DNA from: Pseudoselenomonas ruminantium
GTDB taxonomy: Bacteria > Bacillota > Negativicutes > Selenomonadales > Selenomonadaceae
DNA length: 6,678 nucleotides
Reading direction: 5' to 3'
NCBI GenBank assembly: GCA_002448495.1
Contig: DJYL01000081.1
Location: forward strand, 1 to 6,678
Positions 6,501 through 6,678 of this stretch are shown here, in pieces. The notes below the pieces were generated by a model that worked only from the letters and a program-made list of their open reading frames with translations, did no database searches and was not told the DNA's origin. The position numbers and the translations under genes are program-made. Numbering within the stretch: the first letter of the stretch is position 1; every line of letters starts with the position of its first letter.

Positions 6501-6678
6501 TTACCGGTTATCCGGCGCCAGAATCAGCAACACCGGCAGATTAGATGCTCCCGGCGGTGAATACTGCAAAGCGAAGTTCCGATTGGGCTTATAGCTGCCC
6601 ATATGGGATAGTTCAAAATCGGACGTCAAAATGACGTTTTTCCCTAGATGCAGTTCTAAATTCGCGGGAGTAACATCG
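6501..6678 (-). CDS. C-terminal end of an unrecognised protein
   Basis: On the minus strand, 58 codons from the right edge end in TAA at 6503-6501; the gene's beginning lies outside the window. The translated tail starts DVTPANLELHLGKNVI and ends LPVLLILAPDNR. I do not recognise the family. It is mostly soluble in character, with one short hydrophobic stretch (PVLLILAP) right before the C-terminus, too short to span a membrane. The other two minus-strand frames contain stops here and plus-strand frames are also broken, and the stop sits at the base of the shared hairpin. Together these favour a real gene end converging on the glycerate kinase. No function can be assigned. Confidence 0.6.
   Translation of the reverse strand, partial: DVTPANLELHLGKNVILTSDFELSHMGSYKPNRNFALQYSPPGASNLPVLLILAPDNR

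Noticed and set aside
1..6678. Novel defence system, mobile element, CRISPR array or structural RNA gene
   Set aside because: Nearly all of the window is explained by four genes and their control regions. I saw no transposase, integrase, repeat-spacer pattern, tRNA cloverleaf or rRNA segment.

Overview
The window shows an ordinary bacterial sugar-catabolism locus with moderate GC, strong AGGAGG-type ribosome binding sites, a perfect TATAAT box and A/T-rich intergenic DNA. This style fits a Firmicutes-type host. A Negativicutes/Selenomonas-like or clostridial gut or rumen anaerobe is my guess from protein flavour only; there is no marker gene here to prove it.

Layout: from 5044 down to the left edge, a minus-strand operon encodes a complete GH2 beta-galactosidase (lacZ, 5044-1901). 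Twelve bases downstream follows a GH36 alpha-galactosidase (start 1888), which runs off the left edge after 629 codons. The 5045-5297 intergenic region holds a well-formed lacZ promoter (TTGTTT-17-TATAAT), a cre/LacI-type operator candidate just downstream of the predicted start of transcription, and a perfect 14-bp inverted repeat that overlaps the lacZ -35 box. Divergently, a glycerate kinase (5298-6446, TTG start) is read on the plus strand. It is followed by a long hairpin (6451-6497) that fills the gap to the 3' end of a convergent, unrecognised minus-strand gene (6501 to the right edge).

How the genes work together: LacZ and the alpha-galactosidase together would remove both beta- and alpha-linked terminal galactose (lactose, galacto-oligosaccharides, melibiose, raffinose-family sugars). 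Both proteins look cytoplasmic, so a galactoside transporter must be encoded elsewhere, perhaps beyond the left edge. The glycerate kinase feeds glycerate into lower glycolysis and has no direct pathway link to the galactosidases; it looks like a separate transcription unit. I found no mobile element, CRISPR array, tRNA, rRNA or clearly novel system. The most interesting part is the regulatory architecture of the divergent intergenic region.
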